Shown: in pieces, positions 1-10,789 of the stretch
Layout: the number at the start of each line of letters is the position of its first letter
Numbering within the stretch: the stretch's first letter is position 1
Position numbers and translations under genes: made by a program
The notes under the pieces: generated by a model
Seen by the model: only the letters and a program-made list of their open reading frames with translations
Database searches by the model: none
Told to the model about the DNA's origin: nothing
Assembly: GCA_022701365.1 (NCBI GenBank)
Contig: JAKUHH010000261.1
Span: 1 to 31,905, forward strand
DNA: 31,905 nucleotides
Source of the DNA: Mycocentrospora acerina
Lineage: Eukaryota; Ascomycota; Dothideomycetes; Pleosporales
Direction: 5' to 3'

Positions 1-372
1 AAAAAAAAAAAAAAAAAACCTCCTTACAAGGTATTAGTACTTAGTGTAGCTTTTAGTGTAACTTTTGGTGTAGCTCAATTACTCGATTAAGTATCGAAGC
101 ATAACCACTGAGTAAAATTAGCGTACGGACAAGATGCGGGCCAGTATTAATATCCAAATTTGATCAACGGACGAAAGTCGTAATCCTTGCACTGCATGAA
201 TCGTCTATGATACTAGACATCATAGCTGTAAGTGAATATGGTCATAGCAAAAACATCAATACTTAAACTGCCTAATATTCAGAAACTTTTTCAACATACC
301 GGCCGCTTTTACTCAACCTGATCATTACAAACATAAACCTTTTAGGCTTTTTAGTCTATTTTTAACCTCAAC
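1..372. other. Left flank and promoter region of the alpha/beta hydrolase gene
   Basis: The window opens with a run of 18 A residues, which could be a contig edge or the poly-A tail of a retroelement lying to the left; this cannot be decided here. The rest is AT-rich, non-coding sequence upstream of the secreted hydrolase. It holds the motif CAACGGACGAAA at 165-176, about 200 bp before the start codon. The same 12-mer recurs in the promoter region at 4516-4527. Confidence 0.5.
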
Positions 373-1367
373 ATGAAGATTTCTGCTACCCTTCTTTTTG
401 CTGCAGCGGTTGCTGCTACTCCTTCTAAGAGGTACGTTTCAAAAATCCCAAGTATAAATAGCTCTAACATATGTCCAGTTCTATTTCTTCATACGGAATT
501 ACTACTACCGAGCCCCCGAAGTTAGCTCAATTTGTCCCAACCAAGTACACCACCATCAATAATGGCACCAAGATCGCCTACAGGCGCTTTGGCAAAGCCA
601 GCAAGGTCCCGCTAGTGTACTTGAGTCATTTTCGTCAGAGTATGGACATCATCGACCCGTTGCTGATGAACTACATTGCTGCGAATCGCGAAGTCATCCT
701 GTTCGATAACGTTGGAGTTGGTCACAGCGAGGGCATAGTTCCATCCTCTATTGAGGAGATGGCGACAGCAACTGTGAATTTCCTCGCTGCAATTAATGTT
801 CCTAAAGCTGACATTCTTGGTTTCTCTATGGGAGGTGGTGTTGCCCAATACATTGGCATGCAGTACCCTGACGTGGTTCACAAGCTGATCTTGGCTGGAA
901 CTCAACCATCTATTGGCCCAGGAGTTGTATTCCCTGATACTTCGATCTTAGGTGCTGCTGCCGGTAATGGGTCTCAACCTACTGAAGAAGATTTGTTATT
1001 CTTATTTTTTGCACCTACGGATTCCAGCCGAGCTGTTGGCCACGTTTGGTGGAACCGTCTCTTCGAGCGCCAAGTCAAGGGCGAAACTAGGTCTGAATTT
1101 GAGGGCCTAGACGGAACCACCGCCCATTTGACTGCTATTAGCGCTTTTGGTTCCAACACTACCTATTTTGGCCGATTGAAGGATATCAAGGCCAATACGT
1201 TGGTAACCAACGGCAAAGCTGATATTATGGCTCCATCTATCAACAGCTTCGTTCTTCAGCAAGAGCTGCCCAACGCTGAAGTCCACCTCTACCCTGACTC
1301 TGGCCATGGTCACCTCTTCCAATTTGCAGAGACCTACGCGAAAAATTTGAAGACTTTCCTTGAGTAG
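373..1367 (+). CDS. Secreted alpha/beta-hydrolase fold protein (one intron)
   Basis: The model is join(373..431,479..1367), 315 aa. The ATG at 373 opens a 59-nt exon encoding a signal peptide (MKISATLLFAAAVAATPSK), followed by a 47-bp intron (GTACGT...ATGTCCAG, with a CTAAC branch site). The ATG at 471 lies inside the intron and is not the real start. The mature part is a classic alpha/beta hydrolase. The strand-turn DNVGVGHS precedes a nucleophile elbow GFSMGG with Ser about 136, a late Asp candidate in NGKADIMAP and the C-terminal His in PDSGHGH. Family knowledge: such enzymes cut esters or C-C bonds. Its place beside aromatic-catabolic genes suggests an extracellular esterase, but the substrate is not visible. 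The leader and splice site are seen directly; secretion is inferred. Confidence 0.85.
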
Positions 1368-3423
1368 AGATTCACACTACAGGAATAAAAGGACTGGTGC
1401 TCGTTTGAGGGAGCTTTTGGAGAATAGTTTTGTTGTATAGTAAAGATGGAAAAGAGCCGGTGGTTTTTAATAATCAACTTTGAATATATTGAATGTATCA
1501 TAAGCCACAGATCATCAACTGTATGATCTGTATAAAAACAAAAGAGAGCTTCATTTTGTTGTATCCCAAATTTTCTGTATAATACAACCTGAACGCCTGC
1601 AAATCATACAAAATTTCTCATTGCAGAACTTAAATTTCTTAAATGATCAGTAACTTTCGTATCATCAGAAAACTAGGAGCTAATATAAGCCTATACAACA
1701 CAACTTGGTATGCATTTTAAAGTGATTGGGCCAAGAAATGGTAAGTTAGTGCTAAGTATCATAATCCTAATACTGAGAATAAATAGTGACGATGCATCAA
1801 AATATGTTCAATTAGGTCAGGAAGAGATGATCACCTTTCTAGAGACGAAAATGATCGAGAAATACAAACAAGCAGCTACATGGTTACTCGAGATCTCAGT
1901 AATTCAATTTTAAAGGTTGCGTGGTTTCTAAGAGTCATTGAAAAGTATTTAGATTTCAATTTCACCTGTTAGATTGTTGTCTCTTGTATTGGAGTTGACG
2001 ATATTTTTGCTGTAATTACCACGAATTCCCTCGAAAACCGGTTGATAGCTGTGCCCCTCCCTTTACATAAATACTACGTAATATCTCTCATTATGCCAAA
2101 TGGTCATGCGTCCTATGCTGACGACCTGAGGGATCTACTCCAAAAGAGATTCTTCCTCATATAGGTGTAGCTTTCTGTTAACAGGCGTTGCCTCGTGTTT
2201 AGCAGAGATGCCCTCTAGGCGCGTCTGCAGCGAGAATACTTTAAGCTTGATATGGGGTTTTTTGAAAAGAGGCAAAAGCAAGACTTAGCCTGCCTTCTTT
2301 TGATAGCTGTATATCGCACTTGCGTGAATTCATGATGGTTGAGATAAGACGCGTTGAGCACGTTTTCGTGGGGTGCGCAGCCTGATTGTGGATCACATTA
2401 TTAAAGATCTTTCTGAATATATCAAAAGTCGACTTACTTTGTCAGGCCACGAAAAAGGAGAGAATGCGCAATAATTGAAGTGTGATTAAGTACCGCATTG
2501 TCACACCTTTACAGTGTGTCTGCGTCTTATCATTACCTGGGAGACATCAAACACTCCTTGCAGGTATTGAGGTATATGGTACCTTGGTTTGAGTGCTATT
2601 GAAGGCAAGGAAAATCTGCTTCCACTTTAGGACGGCGAATCATTCATTTAGCGTTTAAGTATTTTATCTTTCATTTTTGTTTGAATTGCATCACATAAAC
2701 ACGGAGATAATTTGGTCCCCGTATATTTCACACAATGTAACGAACACATCATGACATACCTCCAGACAGCGTGCGACCTAGCTCAAATTCCTTTTCATAC
2801 CTCTTACACTATCCTGGGGTGCTAGAATTTCTTAGTCCTTAAACAGTATAATCTTCGAATCCCTTTCGAACTATATTAAAATAAGGACACAGGAAGCGTA
2901 GCTATGTAGAGCAGCTTTTTCTGCATCCTTTGTACAAGATCAATAGGTGTAGAGAATAGTATTCTTGGTGCCCTCAGTCCCAGCACTCCTATATGACTTG
3001 TAGTGAATACAGCCTATAATTGGATCATTCTCTTCTTGCCTGAATCGTTAATTGTACTTTTCACGAGGAGAAACAGGCCATAATTAAAATGGGAGTTCAC
3101 TATGTGCATCAGAAAACTAAAACAGAGTATCACCTTAATCTAGATATTCCAACGATAGCAAATAAGCATCTCTTAGATTGTAGATATTATTAAAGTATTT
3201 AAAAAGGTAGTGCATCGCATTTCTTGCCTCTATTTGAATTGCCCATACTACTTGCTAAGGATGAATTGGAGACCACATAGATGTGGAAAGCCTATGTGAT
3301 AAGACAAGCGAAATGCCAACGGTGTTGAATAGAATCGAGCAGTAACAAAGGATCCCCGAATTAGGGTACATCTACTGAATATCTTGACTAAAGATACTCC
3401 TTGTGTGGCGAGTTGGGCTTGTC
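1368..3423. other. Gene-free interval, about 2 kb
   Basis: Only short unconvincing frames occur here, such as a 67-codon frame at 1710-1913 with no recognisable family and no neighbouring exon. The two flanking genes converge on this interval, so it holds two 3' ends. I see no RNA gene, tandem array or clear transposon relic in it. Confidence 0.5.
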
Positions 3424-4359
3424 TTATACATAAGCTGTAGGGAGGAGAGCACCCAAATCAAGCTCTACTTCAGCTGCAGTCTTGTTTTGGTACAAGGCTT
3501 GTACTTTAGCACCTATCTCTTGTACAATTGGTTCAGAGGCTTGAAGAATAAACTCATTTGCGTCGTGACTGATGTCCTGAAGTGAAGGTGCTGATCGAAG
3601 ATTTATTGATTGTTTAGCCTTAGCCAATGCAGACTGAGGAAAAAGTCGTAGGCGTGAAGTAAGGTTGTTAATGTACGCGTCCATATCAGCAGTAGTGTCG
3701 AATGCTTTGTTAATCCAGCCAATTTTCTCTGCTTCAGTTGCGTTAATGTCTTGAGAGCTGAGGATATACTCCATGGCTAGCCCTCGTCCGATTAGTCCAG
3801 TAAGATATTGACTTCCTCCTCCGCCAGGGATCAGTCCATTTGCAACTTCTGGCTGGCCAAATAGAGTGTCGTTCTTAGTAGCAAAGCGCATGTCTAGTGA
3901 AACTAGCAGTTCATTTCCTGCACCTCGCGCCCTACCCTCTACTGCACCAATAGTAACTTGGGGAAGGGAAGAGATGTTAAATAAAAGCTCGCCAAAATCT
4001 GGAGCGCTCAAAACTATAGAAAGATTTAGTATTGATTAATTGGATCAGGAGATTTACGTACAAAGACTTGGCTGTGTCAGATCTGCGTGAGCTATAAAGT
4101 ACCTTGGGATATCGCTTTTAAAAACGACAACCTTGGTTTCATTGTCATGCTGAAGCCTTCCTACGAGGTCAGTCAAGCTATCCTGAGTATCTTGATTCCA
4201 CAAGTTGGTGTCAGAGGTCGGATTATGAAACGTTATGTCGAGAACATTATTGTTTAGCGACGTTTTGAGTCCAACATAATTAGGGAGCTGGAGGGCATGA
4301 GCAGACATGAAGATAACTGAAGATGCCAGTGCCTGGGCGCGAAACCAAGATAAAGCCAT
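3424..4359 (-). CDS. Enoyl-CoA hydratase/isomerase (crotonase) family protein with hydrophobic N-terminal leader
   Basis: The model is complement(join(3424..4013,4062..4359)), 295 aa, with one 48-bp intron (GTACGT...CTATAG). The crotonase core is clear. An oxyanion-hole strand sits near GRARGAGNELLVSLDMR and the second motif near FGQPEVANGLIPGGGG. Both glutamates expected for hydratase chemistry (E in GNEL, E in QPEV) are present. Odd feature: the first ~23 residues (MALSWFRAQALASSVIFMSA) form a hydrophobic stretch after one Arg. It looks like a secretory signal peptide, although a mitochondrial presequence is possible. Crotonases act on CoA esters, which do not occur outside cells, so the location or substrate may be unusual. 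The gene is divergent from the dehydrogenase at 5132 and shares its upstream region. A hydratase or lyase role on a hydroxycinnamoyl-type side chain is inference only. Confidence 0.85.
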
Positions 4360-5131
4360 TGTTGAATAGTAGACTTGAGATGAGTAGTTGGGAGTATGAG
4401 TGTGGTGTTGATTCAGATGTGATGATCTTAAAGAGCCTTGCAGATGAAGTCTGTCGTGCTTTTATGTGTATGAAGCTTTAAAGATGACTTTGTACAAGAG
4501 AAGACAAGCAACAAACAACGGACGAAACTCCGAATGCCAATTTTTCGTCCGAAGCTAGTGTCTACATTTATCTTTCGCCCATGATTAAGACGCACAGGTA
4601 GAAATTACGATACTGTGTAACTTCCAAACGTCTTACTCTATACAAAATTTGATGAAACCTTCTAAGACAAGTGTGGTTAGGCGGACGGCACAACCATTAC
4701 TCCGTTCCTGTCCTGAGCCAAATTTTCGGTATGACTGTTGAGTAATCTTCGAAGCGAAATTTTCAGGATACATGGAATATGAAATGATTTCATAAGCAAT
4801 AACAGCGAGGACTGTCTGCTTTGTATTGAGATGGTATCTGATGAAACATTAATACTGCAGGCGTTAGAGCGGACACTAAAAAGGGCAACGTCGGTTGTTA
4901 GCAGATTTAAGGTACGGTAGATGCTTAATTCTGTGGTAGAAGCCTATCATAGCAAATTTGTCAATATGGGTCGAAATGAGCAACTTTGACGCATAGCCTG
5001 CGGAAAAGATGGTATTTAAATAAAGACTATATCTGACTATAAACCCAAACACTTTTAAGAGATTACCTCTAGCTATCACATTTAATCAAACATCGTTTTA
5101 CTACTATCTACTGAGAGGTTCTCTTAGCATC
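4360..5131. promoter_or_regulatory. Bidirectional promoter region between hydratase and dehydrogenase genes
   Basis: These 772 bp separate two divergent genes. At 4519-4527 and 4543-4551 there is a perfect inverted repeat, CGGACGAAA and TTTCGTCCG, with a 15-bp spacer. The left arm is part of a 12-mer also found before the hydrolase gene (165-176). CGG/CCG half-sites are typical of Zn2Cys6 regulators, one of which is encoded in this window. That this regulator binds here is inference. No other gene is seen. Confidence 0.5.
4519..4551. promoter_or_regulatory. Inverted repeat CGGACGAAA-N15-TTTCGTCCG, possible regulator site
   Basis: Two perfect 9-bp arms lie about 160 bp upstream of the hydratase start codon. 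The arm matches a site upstream of the secreted hydrolase. It is a candidate binding site for the cluster regulator at 14835-17388; the sequence shows the symmetry but not the binding. Confidence 0.45.
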
Positions 5132-6154
5132 ATGAATGCGTACCGATTTTTTGGGGAACAGGAGGGCCTTCTCCTCTGCAAAGTTTCCATTCCAGAACCG
5201 AGTGAGGGACAAGCTTTAATTAAGGTTGAAGCAGCAGGTCTCTGTCGCTCGGATACGCACGTTATCAAAGGTGGCGGGGCAGCTTGGATGTGTGCATTAC
5301 CAATTACCTTAGGTCACGAAATTTCCGGCACGGTCGTCAAGCTGGGGTCCCCCGAGTTGGATACGCCCTCTGAATCTTTCAAAATAGGAGATAAGGTCGC
5401 TGTTGCTTGCGTCGGACACCCGATCGAAACCCGCGACTTTCGACAGGCGCCAGGTGTGGGTTACGACGGAGGTTATGCTGATTATGTCGTGGCCTACACC
5501 AAGAATCTTGTCAAAGTACCAAAGGGTGTTAGCTTCGCACAAGCAGCTGTAGCTACTGACTCTGTGTCTACGGCGTATCATGCAATTGTTACTGAAGGTA
5601 ATATCTCAAAATCATGTACTGTAGCCATCCTCGGTTTAGGAGGGCTCGGGCTTAACGGGGTTGCGATAGCGGCCTCGTTAGGGGCAAAAGTTTACGGGGT
5701 TGATGTCAACGCCACTAAGTTTGAACAAGCAGAATCAATGGGTGCTATTAAGTGTGCTTCAAGTCTCAGCGCTCTCCCAATTCAACAATTTGACGTTATA
5801 GTAGACTTTGTCGGTGCTCAGGCAACAGTCGAAGCTGCTATGTCTGCAATCTGACTTGGAGGTACTATTGTGGTTGTTGGTCTATCCGTGGAAACTATCA
5901 AGATTGTGACAACAATGCTTGTCACAAAGAACGTTTGCCTTAGGGGCTCTACAAGTGCAAGTATTGAAGAGCTTAGGAAGGTCGTGGATTTGATTGCTTC
6001 AGGGGTACTGCAGCCCCAGATACAAAAGATTGATTTTATTGACATCCCAGAGGCACTTGAACGACTTGAAACAAACGAAGTAAATGGTCGTCTTTATGTA
6101 GTACCTTCAGAAAAATACCTTCAGAAAAATAAAATATTAAAGTTGTGTCGATAG
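5132..6154 (+). pseudogene. Zinc-type alcohol dehydrogenase (MDR family), broken by an in-frame TGA and a stop-removing duplication
   Basis: A single reading frame runs from the ATG at 5132 to a stop at 6152-6154 but is interrupted by TGA at 5852-5854 (codon 241). Both halves are recognisable MDR dehydrogenase. The N-terminal half has GLCRSD (C38), LGHEISG (H62, E63), a third metal-ligand candidate D143 and a Rossmann GLGGLG near 168-173. The C-terminal half starts LGGTIVVVGL, the strand normally preceded by R/K, so CGA to TGA is the likely lesion. The structural-zinc four-Cys lobe is absent; only one Cys lies in that region. At 6102-6129 a 14-bp unit is duplicated in tandem. Without the second copy the frame would stop at once (VVPSEK then TAA, about 328 aa); with it, the frame runs on into a dispersed repeat. 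No intron can remove the TGA. A truncated product or readthrough is possible, but decay is the simplest reading. Confidence 0.8.
6102..6129 (+). repeat. 14-bp perfect tandem duplication at the dehydrogenase 3' end
   Basis: The unit TACCTTCAGAAAAA occurs twice back to back. The first copy is followed by TAC in frame, where a single copy would be followed by TAA. The duplication therefore removes the natural stop and adds 12 codons. Confidence 0.9.
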
Positions 6155-6263
6155 TATCTGTCAGTCTGCATATGTGCAAGCACGTGAGCACTCAGTTCCT
6201 ATCTAGTCTCCGAATCTTACACTCCTAATAATGCAACAAGTTCCTCCTGATTGTTTCCTCACA
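6146..6263 (+). repeat. Dispersed solo-LTR-like repeat, copy 1
   Basis: It shares the core GCACGTGAGCACTCA, then a CTAT.TAG block, ACTCCTAAT, CAACAAGTTCCTCCTGATTG and a terminal CTCACA with copies at 11820-11952 and 27975-28085 (the latter inverted). It begins with TG and ends with CA, as LTRs do. No clean target-site duplication is visible. The current stop codon of the dehydrogenase lies in its first bases. An AT-rich gap with no gene follows. Confidence 0.65.
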
Positions 6264-7370
6264 AAATTGCTGTTTCTACAAGCACTCACTGCGCGCTATT
6301 TGGTGAGCATAACAACTATTTCCGAATAGCTAAATTACTTAAACAGTTCTAATTTTTTAGGTTCTTAAGATTCTTAAAATTGGAAGAACGTTTTTTAATA
6401 TAACTTCTTTGAAGATATCTATGAGCATTATCGGTGAAAATTTTGACCATTTATTCTACTCTAATTTCTCAACCACCACCACTACCATTTAGCTGCTTGC
6501 AACAGAAGCCTTGAACTAAATGCTTACTACAACAACAAGCATCTATTCAAAAATTTAATATGTAGTAGCGCTACGTGGTGAGAGCATTACTACTGTTTTA
6601 CTAGGCTTCTAATGCTCTAGCAAGGAGAGCTTAGCCAGGAGGAAATACAACGCCTCATTAACTAATGTATGGAAAGGCATTATTGTATTTAAACTAGATT
6701 GTTAAATATATTGATACAATAAATATAAATCTAAAAATTGTTCTCTCTATTTAAGTGTGAAATTTATTTATCTACAAAAGAAAAGAGCCTAGTACGTATT
6801 GCTACTAAGAGTAGTCAGTTTAACTTAGATGAGTGTAGCAAATACTTTGTGTGTGGAGTAGCTGAGTGTTGATTTCTCTTCTAATTACTCAGTACTAAGC
6901 TTCAGTAAGAGGCCACGTAGGCGTGGCTCGTAAGCGAGGTTCGTGAGCAAGACACTGTTTTTTGACAGCAAGGAATTAAACGATAAGGAGATAAGGGAAT
7001 AGGCAATAAAAAGAGAAGGGCGAGTGGTAGGCCCATCAAGTGTTACAAAGAAACAGAGCGGAGCAGGAGAGAAGAAGTGCAAGTTCAAGAACAGAGTAGT
7101 AATGGAGAATCATTCATTTAAGAAAGGTGTAGGAGAAGTGGATAGGGGACAAATGCATTTGAGAACGGAAAAGGTTCTTAAAGTTAATTGTCCAGCATAT
7201 TCTTGCAAATCACGTTGATATCTTTGTCTCCGCAGCGTTATCGATATTTAAGAAGATTATTTACTTCAGCAAGGTAGTGAATTATAGACTACGTCGATTT
7301 CATTTTTTTTTGGCGAAATGCGTGTAGTTCTCATCTAATCTATCAATATTCTACTACTTTCTCAAAAGTT
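6264..7370. other. Gene-free AT-rich interval
   Basis: About 1.1 kb between the broken dehydrogenase and the 3' end of the monooxygenase gene. It contains A/T runs and a small hairpin GCCACG-TAGG-CGTGGC near 6911. The open frames on both strands around 6885-7218 have no recognisable family. I see no gene. Confidence 0.45.
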
Positions 7371-9251
7371 TTAATCTTTCAATGCCAATTTCTCTAGAGG
7401 CTTTTCAATAACGTCCCATTCCTCCCAGGAGATATTTCTTAGCATTCTTCTAAATTGCCACCAGGTCCACGGCATAGTAAATGTATTCCAGCCATTATCG
7501 TTCTTGTAGTACGTTACACAACTAGATTTAGCCCAAACAAATACGTTTGCCTGACGCTTCTGTACCTCTGCATTGTATGTTTGCTCTACAGACCTTTTAG
7601 GATGCATAGCAAACTTAATGCCTTTCTGCTCTTTAAGCAAGATCTGTTCTACTGCTTTTGCAACAAATCTTGCTTGCCTTTCCCAAGTATCCTGTTGCGA
7701 CGACCATACCTGCCCAGAGTTTGGGCCAAAATTGTAAAACATGTTTGGAAATTGACTAGTCGCTAAGCCGTAAGGGGCTTCTGGGTGATCATCCCACTTC
7801 GTTTGCAGATTTAGGCCGTTTAAACCTATTATTTTCTCATGTTCGAGATATTGAGTAACGTTAAAACCAGTCCCGAATATTATCACATCAAACTCTCGTT
7901 CTGTTTCTTGTCCGGTTGTTATCTGAGCAGACAGTACCCCTTTCTCAGTATATCGTACAAGGGTTTCTCGAAGAACAGTACAATTGGGCTTTGCAAGCGC
8001 AGGGTAAAAGTTGTCAAGGCGAAGTGGTCGTTTGCAGTAATCTAAGACAATTGTCAATAAATTTGAAAAATTGCTGGGAGTTTGTGTAGTATGCTTGTTA
8101 AGACGTACATTTAGAATTTGGCTGAACTAAATCACGAAGTTTAGGGTCCTTTATCTGGGACTCCATAAACGTTGTGGCTAATTTCGTCATTTCATCGTTT
8201 AGGGGATGTCCGTCTGTGGCCATCTTGCGCCCGTTCATCATCATACGCATATTCATTCGAGCCCGAACGGCCCAAGCGAAAAATGGAACCCACTTGAAGG
8301 CCCAACGGAATAAGCTGTTAAGCGAGTCAGTATTTTATGTCACGCTAAAGTGCTTTTTGATTACCTTGAGTAGGCGAAGTCACGCCGGGGAACACACACT
8401 GGTGGTGTTCGCATATAGATAGTAAGGTGCTTTGTCTTGTCAACAATCTCTGGGATAATTTGGGCTGCACTTGGCCCACAACCAATAATAGCCACACGCT
8501 TATCAGTCAAATCGTAATCCTGCCAATGCGCTGTGTGCCAGGAGACGCCTTTAAACTGTTCACGACCTGGGGTTGTGCCCCATTTAGGTCTGTCTAGAGA
8601 TCCAACACACTGGCAGACGATGTCAGCAATCCAGTGCTCAACTTTTCCTGTGACTTGATTTGCTACAGCCACGTGCCAGGCCATGATCTCGTCATCCCAG
8701 GTGCAAGCTTGAACAAGGCTGCGGAACTGAGTGCATTGATCTAGGTGATAATCATGGGCAAACTTAGCGTAATATTCCTGTATATCTGAACGTTGAGCAT
8801 AAAAATGTGTCCAATCTGAAAATATATTAGTTACTAGCATATGACAGTATAGTTACAGGGATCCCTTACTTTTGTTAATGTTGTATGAGGTAGTATACAC
8901 CATCGCAGGAACATCGCAAGCGCAGCCAGGGTATTTGTTCTTTTGCCAAACACCACCATAGTCGTCTAAAGCGTCAAAAATATGGATATCCTTAAGACTG
9001 ACAGACTGAGTTCGAAGAAGAATACTAGCTTGCTGGATTCCATTAACTCCGCCTCCGACAATGATCACTCTTTTTCGTCGCTCATTTGGTACGGTAGATT
9101 GTGGCCCAAAAATTGGCTCATTCGTCTGGTTTCCTGCGAACCCACTTAAACTGCCGTATTCACCATCGCGCAAAGTCCCTGAGGCAAACGACTTCACTGG
9201 CTGAGGGCCACTAGATGCTTGAGATTGCTCGTAAGTATCAGTAGGTCGCAT
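7371..9251 (-). CDS. FAD-dependent Baeyer-Villiger monooxygenase
   Basis: The model is complement(join(7371..8041,8109..8314,8365..8815,8870..9251)), 569 aa. Introns are 67, 50 and 54 bp, all GT-AG and in frame. The 206-nt third exon (8109-8314) carries no long open frame of its own. Motifs in order: FAD Rossmann GGGVNG (66-71), YGGVW (98-102), YPGCACDVP (107-115), the Baeyer-Villiger fingerprint FKGVSWHTAHW (215-225), the NADPH Rossmann GCGPSA (239-244), then a CKRPL segment and a FGTGF motif of the ATG type. Known role: flavin Baeyer-Villiger enzymes insert one oxygen beside a carbonyl, turning ketones into esters or lactones with NADPH and O2. Here it could convert an aryl ketone to an ester that the neighbouring hydrolases cut (inference). 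The ~120-residue N-terminal part includes a low-complexity leader. The gene looks intact. Confidence 0.92.
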
Positions 9252-10789
9252 CTTGAAAAGTTGATTAAGAGGGGGTTGAAATTGATTTGCATCTAGATCA
9301 ATCCACTATGTTGTGGATTTAACTGATTCAAAAATCGGAAGAGATTCATTGATAAATAAGTTAAAAACACAATTTTCTTTTAAGACTTCCCGCGTTCTGA
9401 CCTCATAATCATCCCGCATCCGAAACGATCAAAAAGTTGGACACTTGCGGGAAAGACTAATCGGAATAGACGGTAAGACCAGCGCGGCAACTGTCGGGCT
9501 GCTGACACAGTGAAGCCGAAGCTCATGTACCGCTATTGTAAAGGCAAGAGCCGAACGGTACATGTGACACAGCACAGAATGAAGCAGAACTAGCAAACAG
9601 TCGCCATTCACAGAGTATGCCTCCTAGTCAGACGGACCGGAAGGGGATCCGAAGTCTGGCCGGAACTTGACTCCGTTCTTAGGCCGGGAAAATTCTCCGA
9701 TATTACACCGGAGAGATACTCCGTGGTGTATACCTTAGGATCTGGATTTCTGGAGCAGAGCGCAGGTGATAAACTTCAAATGGCTCATATAGTGATGCCT
9801 AAGGATTAGGCTTCGATAGAATTGCGCTTAGAAGTCGTGCGACGGTGGGGAATTGATAGAAAATTGATAAGCGGGATAAGCAGCTTTCACCTAACGCAGC
9901 GATTTAGACTAATTATAAATCTTACAACATCAACAAATCTATAATTATGAATTTTTTTCTTTCTAAATAATACTAATTGGATTTGATAATATAACACCAG
10001 TTGATACCTAAGACTTTCAAGCACTGTTTGCTGCTAAACTAAGCCCTCTTTGCTAAAACCCCTCCCCTATTTAATTCTTTTTGAAATCAAGATCAGGGCC
10101 TTCTAATGAATGTGAAAGAGATAGAGAGAATAATGAGGATGTTGGAGACTCATATAAAGCCCTCTGAAGTCGCACGTGTCTTTACTTGAACTGATTGAGT
10201 AATTCAAACTCTGGACGACTGGGGGATTTCTACTAGCACTACAGATGATAAACCTCGCTGTAACTAGCCTTAAATAGTATCACGTTATTACAAGAAGATG
10301 GCGTTTGGAGCTGACAGAGAATAGGTTAAGTATTCAAATAAGAGAATCTATATAGTTTCTTAGATTAAGATTAAACTGTTTAGTTTGTTAAAGCTCTCTA
10401 GGTGGTGATCATTTTACATAATAATAGGAAATAAAGCGACAATGCGTGACTAAGCATCCTGCAGAGAAGCGAGTGAGGCTTTCTCAGTTGCGTGCGCAAC
10501 AGCGGTGTAGTTTCTTTGAAGAATGAAAGGACTTCGCTTGAGAGGAGAAGATCTTAAATTTCAGTACGAAGTGCTTACTTTATAGGATTTGTAGCGGTAA
10601 GAAGATATCATTCTAAGTTCAACTTTAAAAGATGAGAATGATGGATAATAATGAAAATCTTTTTTTCTTAGAAATCGGTTTTGTTTAAAGACGCAGGCAA
10701 GGAGAGAGTGATCCGAATAAGGTCTTAATCCGAGTTTGCTACGAGGCATAAGGGAGTTTTGGGACAGGAGGGCACGGACACAGTATGCC
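9252..10789. other. Upstream region of the monooxygenase gene and AT-rich spacer
   Basis: The first ~500 bp are presumably the monooxygenase promoter. They include an everted site TCTCCG-N9-CGGAGA (9694-9714) of the CCG/CGG type used by Zn2Cys6 regulators. From about 9900 to 10700 the DNA is AT-rich with no convincing gene. It then runs into the transposase relic. Confidence 0.4.

Noticed and set aside
1..18. A18 run as a retroelement poly-A tail
   Set aside because: It is at the window edge with nothing visible to the left, so it cannot be told from an assembly or window boundary.
1710..1913. 67-codon frame between the hydrolase and hydratase genes
   Set aside because: Short, AT-rich, no family resemblance and no adjoining exon.
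2840..2870. TTCGAATCC reminiscent of a tRNA T-loop
   Set aside because: No matching acceptor, D or anticodon stems around it.
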